Below are positions 22,927 through 35,190 of a DNA stretch of 64,000 bases, piece after piece (position 1 is the stretch's first letter; every line of letters begins with the position of its first letter). Source of the stretch: Selaginella moellendorffii (taxonomy: Eukaryota > Streptophyta > Lycopodiopsida > Selaginellales > Selaginellaceae). The notes under the pieces are model-generated. The model was not told where the DNA came from. It saw nothing but the letters and a program-made list of their open reading frames with translations, and ran no database searches. The position numbers were made by a program, and so were the translations under genes. The stretch lies in assembly GCF_000143415.4 (NCBI RefSeq), contig NW_003314272.1:592184-656183 (forward strand). Reading direction: 5' to 3'.

Positions 22927-24682
22927 TCAATACCGGCTATAAGGGTGGTACCGGCCCGTGCTGCTGCTAGCATGGCTCCTGCTGTTACTGTGACCATAAC
23001 CACCGCCGCTACCACCGTAGTTACCAGAGGCATAACCACTCCCGTAGCCACCGTAGCCGCTGTATCCCATGCCAGCGTACCCGTCATCATAAGCACCTCC
23101 ATATCCACCAACGCCGTAGGATCCCATGTATCCCCCGCCCATTGATCCCCCGCCGTAGGATCCCACGCCAATACCACCGTAACTTCCACCGTAACTCCCA
23201 CTGTAGCCAGCGTAGTACAAGCCCGCGCCTCGGCTTCCATAGCCACCGCTGCCGGTCCGGTAGGAGGTGCCGTAGCTGCCGCCCAGGGCGTAGTCGCCGT
23301 ACCCATAGTGGCCACCGCCACCGGAGCTTCCGTACCCACCACCACGACTGATTGGGCCATAGCCGCCACCACCACCACTGTCCTGCATTGCCTTCTTTGG
23401 CTCTGCTTTCTTAATTTCCACCTGCGAGAACAAAGCGTAAAAACAATGATGTTAGACCATAAAACAAAGAATTTTGAGGAACATCGAGCATCGACGAGGC
23501 GCAGGAATATCTCCCGTGGGAGTTTTAAAAGAGAGAGGGGGGATGATATGCCTCCCTGCTGCTGCAGTGCTTGGATCGTTCCATCTAAAAAAACTGGCAA
23601 GTGAGAAATTTAATGCCTGGGTTACCTGTTTGCCTCCAAGCTCGTGCATCCTTCCGTGTGAGAGCACGTCTTCGACAGTTTGCTCGCTGTCGAATACTAT
23701 GAATCCAAAGCCGCGAGATCTCCCGGTGTTGTGATCCTGCATGATTTGGTGCTCGATCACATTGCCAAAGCTGGAGAAGTAAGCCTTGAATTCCTCTGGA
23801 AAGAGCAGAAGCAGGCAATGTGAGAACTGAATGTCGCGTCTTGAAGATGTGACCGACCTTCTGTGATGGAGGGAGGAATCCCTCCTACAAAGATCTTCTT
23901 TGTCTTTGGACCCTTGACGACAAGCATGCTTTCGCGAGGTATAGATCTCTTGCATTCAACCTGGGAAGGAAAAACCACGCAGATTGGAAAAAAGAAGCTC
24001 GCGGTATACAAAGAACTTACAGTCCTGCCGTCCAAAACATGCTTGTCTCGCAACACTCGATCGCAAACATCCGAATCCGCAAACGTTACGAATCCGAAGC
24101 CGCGGGGATTCCCACTACTCCGGTCCCTCATGATCACTGCATCCGTGATCTCCCCATACTTTTTGAAGTGACTTTCGAGCTTCTCTGCAACCAACGCAGC
24201 TCTCAACCATAAATCCGGAAACCAACATGTGATAAAAAAGAAGAAAACGTCAACAAACCTGTGGTTGTATCCCATGATAGCCCGCCGATGAAAATCTTCC
24301 CGTTTCCTCTATCATAGGAAATGGGACGGTTATTAAGTTAGCTATGTCTCAAGACCACTCCTACGCTATATACAAGACACTCGCTAGAGGAAGAACTAAG
24401 ATCAAACTAGAAGAACCATGAACCAAAGGAAAATCTAGAGCGAAGGAAGGCTGGACCAACAACTAACCCTGCACTGGACGTTCTCTCTGTGTGTCCGTTG
24501 GCTGAATCATCTCCATGGGTGTCTACCTGAGCATCTTCGTTGAGCAAATCCCTATGGTGATGGTGCCTGGAATCCCTGGAATCCCCGTCCTGAAACGACG
24601 CGAGATCGTCGCCCTGATCCAGTGGCGAATCGGACCGATCCAGATCGTCGTGAACAGGCTGCTCCGAATCAGAGCCGGCCAT
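22927..24682 (-). CDS. Two-RRM glycine-rich RNA-binding protein (hnRNP A/B, Musashi-like)
   Basis: Six exons on the minus strand give 398 residues: 24682-24468, 24308-24259, 24184-24021, 23960-23858, 23795-23626, 23421-22927. An acidic N-terminus of ~70 residues precedes RRM1 (RNP2 KIFIGGLSW, RNP1 RGFGFVTF) and RRM2 (RNP2 KIFVGGIPP, RNP1 RGFGFIVF). The C-terminal ~150 residues are Gly/Tyr-rich, mostly GGYG repeats, and end in HPYSRY. This is the plan of plant hnRNP A/B-like proteins that bind mRNA in nucleus and cytoplasm. The low-complexity tail is of the kind that supports condensate formation. The gene is head-to-head with PIG-M. Confidence 0.9.
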
Positions 24683-25044
24683 GGAGAGAGGAGGAGAGCG
24701 GCAAGAGACGAGGAATCGGGAAATTCTTGCCTAAAATGTGCGTGAAATTTCCACTCGCTACGATCTGGATTCCTGTTCCAAGACACCTGATCTGACCTCG
24801 ACGCACTACTCAATCCCCTCGTCCCTCCTCCTACAAATCCAAGCAAAATGCCGGCCCGGGGAGCGAAGATCCAAGAGGCGCGCGCGCGCTTGGCGGATGC
24901 TTGCTCGCGCCCACGCAAAGAAGGCAAGAAAATGCGTCGCCCTATTCTTCGGATCCCTCACTTCTCGCCAGGCATTTTACCCTTATGACATGCTGGCACT
25001 AAAGTATATTGTCCACGTCACACATTTTAGGGTTCTATAGGGGG
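24683..25044. promoter_or_regulatory. Short bidirectional promoter region
   Basis: Only 362 bases separate the start codon of the RRM gene (minus) from that of the PIG-M gene (plus), so both promoters and leaders must share this DNA. A telo-box-like 'ttttagggtt' at about 25025-25034 lies just upstream of the PIG-M ATG. A 'gcgcgcgcgc' run near 24880 marks a GC-rich centre. Confidence 0.6.
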
Positions 25045-26566
25045 ATGGAGAGCTCTGTGAAGCTGTGGATCGCGAGCGCGCTTCTTCGTCTAGCTTTGAT
25101 CGCTTACGGCGAGTGGCAAGATTCCCACCTGGAGGTTCCCTATTCCGATGTGGATTACACTGTCTTCTCCGATGCTGCGGCGTTCATGGCGCAAGGGCGA
25201 TCGCCATTTCTCCGCGATACCTATCGCTACTCGCCGCTGCTGGCAATGCTGCTGCTTCCCAATGTGTGGATCCATCGCTGCTGGGGGAAGATCTTGTTCT
25301 CGGTCGCAGGTAGCGTAATCCTCTCCTCTCCTAGCTTGTTCTTGTGCTAATCGATCGACAACAGGCTGAAGCCCTTGGATCGTTGCAGATTTACTGGCCG
25401 GGAGCTTGATCTATCGCTTGCTGCGGTTGCAAGGAATCGCTGAGGGTGTTGCTATCGCCTGTGCTGCGGTCTTTCTTCTCAATCCTTTCACATTCACGAT
25501 TGGTACGAGAGGGAATTGCGAGGCGCTGCCATGCGCTGTGGTTCTCTGGACTGTGATCTTGCTTTTGCAAGGTGAGTGGTTTCTTTCTCTTGTAGTTCTT
25601 GGTTTTATTCCTCGCCTTTGTTCTTTGGTTGGAGTTCTTTACGTGTTCTTTACTTGCTTGGAGGTTTTCTTCTTGTCTTGAAACTTTTTGTTCTTATTCC
25701 ATTCTTGTTTTTCCAGGCCGCAACCTCCAAGCCGCATTTTGGTATGGATTGGTCGTCCATTTTCGGATCTATCCCATCATCTACGCGCTGCCTTTCGTCC
25801 TCTTCCTCAATGCTAGAGCATCCGAGACAACATCCAAGCAAGCTGCTAGCTCCAAGTCGATGATGATCCTCGCAAAGCTCGTAAGTCGCGACAGTCTCTC
25901 CTTCGGTCTAACTTCTGGGGCCGTGTTCCTGGCGCTCACGCTCGCGTCCTACGCGCTCTACGGCGCCAGCTTCCTCAACGAGGCACTGCTCTACCACCTC
26001 ACTCGCACCGATCCTAGGCACAACTTTTCGATCTACTTTTACTCGATCTATCTCCGCCAGAGCTCGAGCATCACGCTGCTGGACCGCCTCGCCTCCTTCG
26101 CCCCGCAGATGCTCGTCCAGACCGTCTTCGCGGCCGCGTATCACGATGATCTCCCGCTGTGTCTCTTCGCCCAGACAGCCGCGTTTGTAGCATTCAACAA
26201 GGTAAGTTCCTTGTCACCATTTTTTTTCTTCGTTGGTTCGTTGGTTTCTTGTTTCTGAGCTTTGGATTTCGTGTGTAGGTTGTCACAGCCCAATACTTCG
26301 TTTGGTTTTTCACCCTCTTGCCGCTTGTCTTGCCATTCACGGGGCTAAAGTTCTTTTGGGGAGGCTCTTTGTGCATTGCAGTGTGGACAGTGTCGCAGCT
26401 CCACTGGTTAGCGTGGGCGTATTTGCTGGAATTTAAAGGGAGGAACGTCTTCTTCCAGCTCTGGATCTCCAGCATCGTGTTCTTCGTCGCAAACGTCTTT
26501 GTTTTGTCCATGCTCTTGTATCATCACCATAACGCCACGAAGGAACAAAAGCTTAAAGCCATTTAA
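25045..26566 (+). CDS. PIGM: GPI mannosyltransferase 1 (PIG-M / PNT1)
   Basis: Four exons (25045-25309, 25389-25571, 25717-26201, 26279-26566) give 406 residues, the usual length for the family. The protein adds the first alpha-1,4-linked mannose to the GPI anchor precursor in the ER membrane, using dolichol-phosphate mannose. Visible features are an N-terminal membrane segment, then SDVDY, the luminal DxD-type catalytic motif, and the conserved stretches [15 protein letters not shown] and GTRGNCEAL. About ten hydrophobic segments follow, with [16 protein letters not shown] between them. The end is a lysine-containing tail (KEQKLKAI). The stop is 94 bases before the ATG of the next gene. Confidence 0.93.
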
Positions 26567-26660
26567 TAGGTGGATGATCGCAAGGTTTTCCCTCTCTTTT
26601 TTCTTTTCCCTCTCTCCCTCCATTAGGGCTCCTCGAGTTTTAGGGTTGAGGCGCGAGAGG

Positions 26661-29523
26661 ATGACTGTGGCGAGGGCGAGCAGCGGCGCTTCCGGGGCCA
26701 GCGAAGCAGCGGGAGGTATGGCGGCGCCCTCTACTGCTGCTGCTGCTTCCACAATTCCGTCCAGCGCGCGTAAGATGGTCCAGAGCATCAAGGAGATCGC
26801 CGTCGAGCGCAGCGACGATGAGATCTATGCGATGCTCAAGGAGTGCGGGATGGACCTCAATGAGGCCGTCCAGCGCCTCTTGAATCAAGGTATGGGACTC
26901 GGTTTGTGGGTGACTTTGTGCCAAAACTTGGTTTTTCCTTTTTTGTTTGTATGTAGACACTTTCCATGAAGTCAAGCGGAAGCGCGATAAGAAGAGAGAG
27001 GTATGTGGTTCCTTTTACTTGTCTAAGGTGTCAGCGTGCTGACTCTCTTCTCTAAATGTTTTAGAACAAGGATGGCTCGTCCGATATCAAGCCTGCTAGA
27101 GGTCCTAGCTCGTCCGCCAGAGGGGGTCGCTATGGTCGTGGAGGTTCTAGATACGGTACAGGTTTTTCTTTCAGATTTCAGTGTTGTGAGCTCAACCTTT
27201 GTCTGTAGAGCCTAGCGGAGGTGGTCGTGGCCGGGGTGCTCCGAGAGAGAATGGATATTATCCCAAGTCTTCCGGCCCTCAAGAGGCTCCACCATCGGCA
27301 GTGCCGCCAAAATTGCCGAGTGGTCAAGCAAGGTAGTGCTTTTGCAGGTCTTTTTCAGATAGTTACAGTTTTTTTTTTCTTGTCTGTGCAGCAACCCAAC
27401 TCCAGCACCGGCAGCGCACAACGAGCAAGCAGCTTACCATCGCCCATCTCTCAGCGGTGGTGCTCGTCCAACTATCGCGGAGATCTTGAAGTCGTCGACA
27501 ATGCAGACCGCTGTCCAACCTCCTAGGCCTCCAATGAGCAGCGATCCTGTTGCACTTGAGCCTGGGATCACCAAGAGAGACGTTGGTGTGGTTGGAAATC
27601 AGCGGTCTTCGAACGAGGTTGGCGACATGGAACCCCCTCTGCCGGGTGACTATGTTTCTGACGAGCAAGCACCACTTCCAGACGGGCATCCTGGAATATC
27701 GTCGACTTCTTCTGCAACCGATTCTTCGCCGCCACCTCGTGCCACGTACTCCAGCAGCAGGCACCAGGCACCTGTTGGTTCTCAAAAACGTAAGCTCTGA
27801 TCTTTGCCATGGCTTTCTACTAATCAGTCCGACGTTCCTTTCAGCTGGTGTACTTCAGGAATGGAAAGTAAAGCCGAGCTCTACCGTGCCTTCTGTTGCC
27901 ACCGACACCTATACGTCTGATTTTCAGAGGGCTCCGGCTCCAGCTACGACGTCTAAGTTCGAGGACAAGGAGGACCAGTCCGTGATCATACATAACCAGT
28001 TTCTCGCTTCTGCAGACCTCAACTTAAATTTTGGGAGCTTAACCTTTGGGTCCGATGAGGATTCTCTAACACACAAGCCGTCTGCAGTGGAGGACGAGCC
28101 TGAGGGCATAGAAGAAGAAGAAGAAGAGCCTGATGATCAACCTTCTCCGAGGTTTGCAATCACTTTCCGTTTAATGGATTTACTAATAGAAGTCTGGTGA
28201 CAGTACTGCTTCAAATCCTGCAGCTCAAAACTACGACCTTCCGCAAACATCTGCGATGGCTGATAGTCTTCCTTCGAACAGCGAAGTTACTGCAGTCAGC
28301 ATTGCGGTCCCAGCAGTGTCTCATTCGGAGCTCTCGAAACCCGACTCTTCCGTGCAAAGCTCTCATTATCCATACTTGCCAACGGCCTATTCTGGATTCG
28401 GATTGATGGCTCAACCTGGAACGCAGTATCCGTACGAGTCATCCGATTCTCAACTTTCGGATGGATCTCGTTTTTCAAGCTTGCATCAGCATTATTCGGA
28501 TCCAACTGCAAGCTACTACACTCCTGCGTATAGGCCCAACGTCGAGACTGATATGCGGTACCCGCTTATGACATCTAAGGCGGCTGCAGCTAAATACAGC
28601 ACTAGTATGACATCCGTAGCGTCGTTAGCGTCCTCAGAGGTACAGGGTTTACCTTTTTCTTGTCACTAGCTTCTAACGTTCCATTCACAGAGTGGGAATT
28701 CTGGTAGTTCTCTTGCGCAAACATCTCAGCCAACTAGCGGCCAGTCGGTTCCGAGTTTGCCGCACCAGCCTCTGCCACTTCATGCTTATTCGGCGCAGCC
28801 AAGTTTGCACCTGGGATACAACATGTTTAACTACCCGTATCTCCATCAAAGTGTTCCCTACATGCACGCGCCGTACCAGCACAGCTTTGCGGGGAATAGT
28901 GCGTACCCTCAACCTCCGGCTGGAAGCAACTATCCGCCTACAAACAACTATCCTACTGCCGCTGCCAAGTATCCAATGGCTCAGTACAAGCCCGTCACGG
29001 CGACAGCGAGTACAATCCACTCTGCTTCGGCAGCCGGGTACGCCGGGTATACATCCTCTCCGGCCGGCTACGCGACCAACCCGATGGTAACACTCGGCCC
29101 AGCCTCTCTAAGTTATGACGAAGCCGCGCTATCGCAGTACAAGGACAGCAATGTTTACATCCAAAGTCAACAGGTGAGTTTGTGGTTGCTTTCGTCGTAG
29201 AGATGGAGAGATGGAGAGATGGAGTCAGCATTAATTGGTTTGCTAACGTTGGTCTTGCCTTTCAGGGCGAAGGCTTTTCCCGGGAATCTTTCTACAACAT
29301 TCCGAGTCAAAGCCAATACACTGCGTATGCCCAGCAGCACCACGGACATCCGACGACTGCTTATGGTAGCCTGTACCATCCGACGCAGTCCGTCCCGGCT
29401 CCAAACTCTCACCAGATGCTTCAGCAGCCGCAGACTTTGGCCACGGCCGGATCCCAGGGTGCTGCTGCCGCTGCCGCGGCTTATGGCCAGCAGCCTCAAC
29501 GTGGGTGGAACAATAGCTACTGA
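26661..29523 (+). CDS. GIP1: GBF-interacting protein 1-like (DUF1296 / UBA-like) protein
   Basis: Nine exons give about 791 residues: 26661-26889, 26957-27000, 27065-27161 (a donor at 27156 is also possible and removes two codons), 27209-27332, 27392-27789, 27845-28151, 28204-28639, 28691-29173, 29266-29523. The N-terminal ~60-residue domain, SSARKMVQSIKEIAVERSDD through DLNEAVQRLLNQDTFHEVK, is the DUF1296/UBA-like domain of the GIP1 family. A basic Arg/Gly linker follows, then a long Ser/Pro/Tyr-rich disordered region with an acidic block (EEEEEEPDDQPSP). GIP1 in Arabidopsis was described as a G-box-binding-factor partner and co-activator. A telo-box-like 'ttttagggtt' lies at 26637-26646. 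Confidence 0.88.
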
Positions 29524-30097
29524 GCAACAGGGGGGAGGAGGAGCGCGTTTTCTGTGTTCTCCATAACAACAGGTACTCTTTTGGTGTCTCCTGTTACTGA
29601 GGTTTGTATAAGATCACATATAGCGGAAACTGAGTGAAGAGTTGTGGCTCGAAGGGGAAAGTGTATATAACAACAACAGGGCTTTTGCCGGGCTTTTTTT
29701 ATTGGGGACTCTTTGGATCAGATCAGATCAGACTTTGAGTGGCGGGTTTTTTTATACTTCTGTAGTCTTTCCGGCTAGACGGATGGACACTGGTAAAAAT
29801 GTTATCCTTTGTACCAGAGTTCCGAGAAGAAAAGCAGTTCTTTCTCTATTTTCTCCGCGAGAGACAACGTCGTTCTGTTTATTACCAAGAGCCAACCAGT
29901 ATACACAGTTGAGCAGAGGCTCCGAAATTACAACAACAAAAAAAGAGGGGGACTAAGACTTGGGACGAAGGAACACAGTGCTGGAAGATCTTTGATCCAT
30001 CAACACCGGGAGGCTCGATACTTTTTCTTCTACTAGTACTCGACAACTGGGAGAGAGGTACTTGGTATTTTTGGATTGGAGAGAGCTGCTGCTGCTA
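29524..30097. other. Convergent 3' regions of the GIP1-like and HD-Zip genes
   Basis: 573 bases between opposed stop codons. T-runs and 'tgtata' motifs after 29570 fit a plus-strand 3' UTR and poly(A) region. No gene is supported. Confidence 0.5.
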
Positions 30098-31659
30098 CTA
30101 AGCCCAATCCCACCAGGAAGCCCAGTTGCCTTGCTCCTCCTCGGCAGCCGTTCCAAACAAGCAGTTGTACGAAGCGTCATCCTCGAGGCCCCGGAGAGCA
30201 TCGTCGTCGTCGAGCTTGTACGGGAAAGCCACCGGTTCCTCCTTTACCGGAGGAGCTTGTTCTTCGTCCTCCGCTGGATGCTGCGGAGCTAGCGGTGATA
30301 ATTTGTGAGCTCTGGCCGGTGGTGGCGGCGGCGCTGGCGGTACTGGATGCGGACTAAACGCGTCCAAGACATCAGAGTTATAGCCGTCGGAGGATGATAG
30401 CGGCGACTCCTTGAATTTGGAGGAGACAACCGTGGGAGAGTCTGGAGTGGTACACACCTGATCGTCGACATCCTCCACTACTCCGCTGCTCTTGTTATTC
30501 TTGGCCATGGTGGCGACGAGCAGCAGCGGCTTGGGTGGCTTGTCCGTGGTAGTAGTAGCAGCCGCCGCCGCCGATCCCGAGTCCTCGTCCATATCTTCCT
30601 CGTTGCGATCTTCATCATTGTCGTCATCATCTTCATCCGGCTTCTTCTCGTGATCGCCATCCACGAGCTTCTTGTCGCTCAGCTGCGATCACAGCACAGT
30701 TCCAAAGTTTTGAGACAACGAACAAAGGAAGAACATCGGTGGTGGTGCTGATGAATCATCAGGAAAACAGACAAGAAAGAACAGTGGTGGTGATGAATCA
30801 TCAGGAAAACAAAGCATCGGTGGTGGTGGCGGTGGTGGTGGTGGTGGTGATGAAGATCATCGACTTACTTGAGCTTTGAGCCGCTTGTTCTCCTCCGCCA
30901 GGGACTCGTACGCCGCCTTGAGAACGTCGTAGTCCTTCTCCAGTTGCTTCGTCTTCCAGCGGGCTCGCCGGTTCTGGAACCACACCGCGACTTGCCGGGG
31001 CTGCAGCCCGAGCTCCTGCGCCAGCTGCATCTTCCGCACGGGCTCCAGCCGGTTCTCGGTCTCAAAGCTCAGCTCCAGGGACCGGACTTGCTCCACGCTC
31101 AGCCGCCGCTTCTTCTCCGGGAATCCTCCGCCACCGCTCGACCCCCCGCCGCCGGTGCTGCCATCGTCCGCGACCTCCCCGTCGCCGGTCTCATCCAGCG
31201 AATCCAACATTGTAGGGTAGAGGGGCCGCTTGGAAGTCAGTGGCGGTGCTGGTGGAGGCGGTGGCGGTGGTGGCGAGGCCGAGCTATGGTGGTGGTGGTG
31301 TTGCAGGCCTGCCACTGCTGGAAAAAAAAAGAACTTTTGGTTAAAGAGAGATAAGAACCATCGCCGGCATCGACAGCAAGAAGACCACCACCAACAAACA
31401 TTTCGTGGCAATCAATTGCGATCGACGAGCAATCCGGAAGGGGCCGACGAACGAGATCTCCAGGGACAGCGTAAAAACGAAGAGATCTCTTTCAACAGGA
31501 GGGAGAGCAAGAGAGAGATTTCTAGCGATGGGAACTTTTACCTCCTCGAAGCCCGAGCATCGCCACCAAGCTGGAGCTTTCGCCATGCTGCTGCTCAATT
31601 GCTCCGCTTCTCAGCATCGCCGCTGCGGCGGTGGAGGAGTGATCGCTCCAAGCTGCCAT
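30098..31659 (-). CDS. HD-Zip class I homeodomain-leucine zipper transcription factor
   Basis: Three exons on the minus strand (31659-31542, 31317-30869, 30682-30098) give 383 residues. The order is a short N-terminus (MAAWSDHSS), a His/Pro-rich stretch, and a homeodomain starting [18 protein letters not shown] with recognition helix [19 protein letters not shown]. It is directly followed by leucine-zipper heptads (…[21 protein letters not shown]). The C-terminus is acidic and ends WASWWDWA, a Trp-rich activation-type motif seen in HD-Zip I proteins. The absence of a START domain and of the N-terminal HD-Zip II motif places it in class I, factors that bind CAATNATTG-type sites in ABA, drought and light responses. 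There are Asp/Glu and poly-Ala low-complexity runs. Confidence 0.93.
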
Positions 31660-33930
31660 TTTGATCCGGTGATGGGGGAGCGGGAGTTTAGCTTTCTGAG
31701 AGGAGACGGGGACGCGAGATTTTCAGGGAGACCGACACGAGGGCGACGACGATCTGTGGAGCCAGAAGCTAGAATCACCACCAACAACAAGAGCAAATTG
31801 TCAACCGAGGGAACGATCGAAGGACAGCGAAGAAAAAAAAAGAGAGATTTTTGGAACGAAACGATCGGGGATCAAAGGCCAGAGTTTCTCATTCCCTCCC
31901 AACTAGCGACCAGAAGTGGAAGAACAGTGAAGAGAGAAGACGAAGAACAAGGAGAGGAAGAACAAAGAGGAGATTTTCAGATGGCGGGTGTTAGCTGGGA
32001 GGGAAGTAGCGGGCGAACCAGCAGAGCAATCGACCAATGTCTTGGACGAGCGAGCAGCCATAGACTGACGAATCTAGCAGCAGTGAGCGGCCAAAGTCAT
32101 CGTGTCGGGGCAGCAGCATCATATACGAAAAAGGAGGATTTTTGGCAGAGGAGGAGACAACGAGAGAGCGCACAAGAAATCGATGGCTACTTCATCGGAC
32201 TCGAGAGAATCAAAGACGTGGGAAGAAGGGCAATTCAAGGGCGAGCTTTTAAGTTAGCTACCCGGCGGCATCGTCATCGTCGCTGCTCTTGCTCGTCTTC
32301 ATTCAGGAAATCCGTGGAGGAAGGATTGACGCCCAAAAATTCTTTGTGTCTCTCTCTCTCGCTTTGAATCGCTCCAGAGAAAATCGCTCGCTAGGCTTTT
32401 GGCTCTTGAAGAAGAAAGAATTCCAAGAATGTGGATGGCCATAGCATCGTCCATGCACATACATGGCATGGATGGCATGGCTTTCCTAAAATAGTACTGG
32501 CGCGTTGGACGGTCTCGAACCCCGGTCTCGAACCCCGGATAGGTAGGGTGGTTTTGGTTTCTAGTGATTATTTAGGGCTAGGTTTAAGCAAGGCGCGCGC
32601 GACGAGAGGGAGGCGACGAGCGATGGAGCGGCGCTTTTCTCAGGTCAGAGAGCGTCAAAATCTCTGGGATTCATACAAAGAGAGCGAGCTACATTTTCCT
32701 GTTTGTAGTGTTCTTCCCTTTTTTTTTTCGTTATTTGGCGCTGGCGCCCTCCCGTTCGTCGTCGTCTGCTGATCCCACAGTTGAGTCTCCAGAGTTTGCG
32801 TACCTTTGCAAGAAAAGGGATGCGTGGCCGTGTTGGCCGTGGGGAAAATTGAAGTCTATTCGCCCCACGAAGGGATGAGAGAAAAAAAAAAACTATATTG
32901 GTTGTTTTTTTCGGTTTTTGGACTTTTGGAAATTCTTTTTTCTCTGGCTGCTGCTGCAGCAGCTGGTTCCTGGCTGCTACAGATTGATGACAGTCGATTT
33001 GGTTCGCTGCAATGTGGGTGAAAATTCAACCTGTTTGTATCTGTGAGGATTCGATCACAGTTTTTAGTGGAGTAGTAGCTAGTAGCAGCAGCAGAGCAGG
33101 AAAAACAAAGAGATGGATTGGATTTATTAGCTGGCGAGCTTGGATTTGGGAGGAATTCGACACAAGAGCAGAAAGAGTAGAAATGGAAAAGTCCACCACC
33201 ACTTTGAGCATCTCGCAAGCCCGTAGCTACTTCACGAAACTCCACCACCATGACCACCACGACCACCAGCAAAGCGAAGCGCGCAGAAACCAACAAAAGA
33301 GGCCACCAGCAGATAGTTAGTGCACTCAGGACCACACTGTAAGTGGCCTCTTTTTCTCTTTTCTTTTCTTACTTTTGTTTTTCTTTCAGCTTGTCAGCGG
33401 GTCTCTCGACTTCCCTTTCTTCCTCCTAAGGTAGCAGCCGCGCCAGTGTCATCAAGCAGCGAGGGTGAGAGAGGGAAGCAGTGCAGCGATAGAGGCGAAA
33501 TCGTGTGACCGCGACACTGCCTCTCCGTTTGGTGGCGCCCCCGAAAGTGAGAGTTTGTATGGCTGGTGCTGTGGCTAGCGCTGGCCGGTGGCTGGCTTTT
33601 GAAAGTTTTGAAGATCTGGAATCCTCGCTGCTGCTGCGACCACCACTGCTTCGTATCTCGGATCCTCGACACAGGAAAGTGGGATCTTACGACCGAGGGA
33701 AAGGCGAAAGCACCGGAAGTTGATGACGCCCGGGAAGGAGTTATGGCGGGATGGATACGTGGTTAAAACAAGTTAACCGGAAGAGTACAAAAGCCGAAAC
33801 AGGGATTGAACAGGTCGGTCCCCAGTGAAAGCTGCCCGCGCGGCCTTTTGTCCGCTTGGACGTTTTGTCTTTGCTGTGGGGCCTTCCGAGCAATGGCTGC
33901 TGCCGCGCAGTTTTGTGGTGGTGGTCACTG
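31660..33930. other. HD-Zip leader/promoter and spacer
   Basis: Purine-rich on the plus strand (so CT-rich in the HD-Zip leader), typical of a long 5' UTR up to about 32400. A 320-codon plus-strand frame at 31405-32367 is antisense to the first exon and leader and has low-complexity composition; I do not accept it. A duplicated 'ggtctcgaaccccgg' occurs at 32511-32539. No further gene is supported. Confidence 0.4.
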
Positions 33931-33959
33931 GTAGACACTCAATCGCTTGCGGTTTGTAG

Positions 33960-35190
33960 CGAGGACGATGATGATCAACGCAAGGAGCCCATTTGACAAA
34001 ACTAGCCAATCATTCCCGTGCACGCACACCTCTGGTAAGCTTTTTCTTTGTTTTCTTCTCCTTTTTTTTATAATTTTGTTCTTCCGTATTCTCATCTCAG
34101 TGTTTTGTTTTTTTTTTCCCTCTGTTTTACACTTTTCTTGTTTGTTTTTGTCATTGGCATGCACACTTCCACCGGTTCTTTAGGCAGTGTGATAGAATTG
34201 GCGCCTGCAAATCTTGGGATCCTCGAAAAGGATGTTAAGTATCCGTTTCCTTATTTTATGAGCTTAACGCAACGCAGCACTGCAAAACGCAAAACGCAAA
34301 CGCAGGAAAGAGAGCTCGACTCGTGAGGTGCGCATTTCTTACAGTTTTTTCCTCGGTGTTTAAGGATTAAAGAAAATGAGATCTTGACCTTCAAACCTGC
34401 AGGAAGGACACCCCGGAGTTTGTGTAACTTCTTCTACACATAATCTATTTTCAAAGTGATATCACATCACGTGGATCTAATAAACAACACAATATCAGGA
34501 GTACTCGAGTGTGCCAAGACCAACCCGGGCAAGCTACAAAACAGGTAGTCCTTTCGTCTCCATTGTTTTACTTTTTTACATCCGTGCTCGTTCACTCCGT
34601 AGAAACCCAACAGAAACCAATTTTGGAGAACAGATTCGCAAGTTGCAGCTGCGCGACAAGGTGAATTCAATACGCGTGCATCGCTCCTTCCTTTGTCTGG
34701 CCAGCTTTCCTTTTGTATATATCGCAATTGTCTCTGTTTTGGAATTGCTTGCTTGAAGAACCGAGTCCTTCTGACACACATTAAACTTTGGCAAATGTTT
34801 TCTCTTTTTTCTAACAGTCGGGGTGGCCTTCAGGACCATCTGTGTGGCGTCCACGGGCGATCGATGTCTGACAACGAAAGAAAAAGAGAAAAGAAATGGA
34901 GAAGCAGACAACATTGAAAAGTTGGACCATTGAGAAAAATTCCCTATGGCGAATGCACGCAAGCTGTAAGTAAATATTCGCTTTCCTACTTTTCCCCTTT
35001 GTTTTTCTAACAGATGCCTCGCCTTTACTGCAGGTTCGGGGTGGTCTCCGTGAAAAAACGAAATCCGTATGATGCGAGAAGAGAACGATCGCCAGATTCA
35101 GTGCTCCCTCGCTTCCTTGGAAACTCTCGCTTTGCATCACAAACTACGATAAATTCTGTGGAAACTCGAAGTAACTCGAGAGGTAAGAAG
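33960..35190 (+). other. Possible spliced transcript of unknown function
   Basis: The stretch has several exon-like blocks bounded by good splice signals: a donor at 34035 followed by T-rich sequence, acceptors at about 34183, 34403, 34602 and 34820, and a donor at about 35182. The blocks do not add up to a protein I recognise. Short peptides such as NFGEQIRKLQLRDK can be read, but no consistent long frame results. It could be a lncRNA, a decayed gene or the alternative 5' part of the next gene. Low confidence. Confidence 0.2.

Noticed and set aside
22851-23600. 249-codon minus-strand frame over the RRM gene
   Set aside because: It is a shifted frame of the Gly/Tyr-rich exon; its Val/Thr/Ala pattern is the shadow of GGY codons.
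31405-32367. 320-codon plus-strand frame
   Set aside because: It is antisense to the first exon, first intron and purine-rich leader of the HD-Zip gene, with low-complexity Arg/Glu/Ser composition and no recognisable domain.
32509-32542. tRNA-like 'ggtctcgaaccccgg' doublet
   Set aside because: On the minus strand it resembles a T-arm/B-box, but no cloverleaf can be formed around it and the motif is a simple tandem duplicate.
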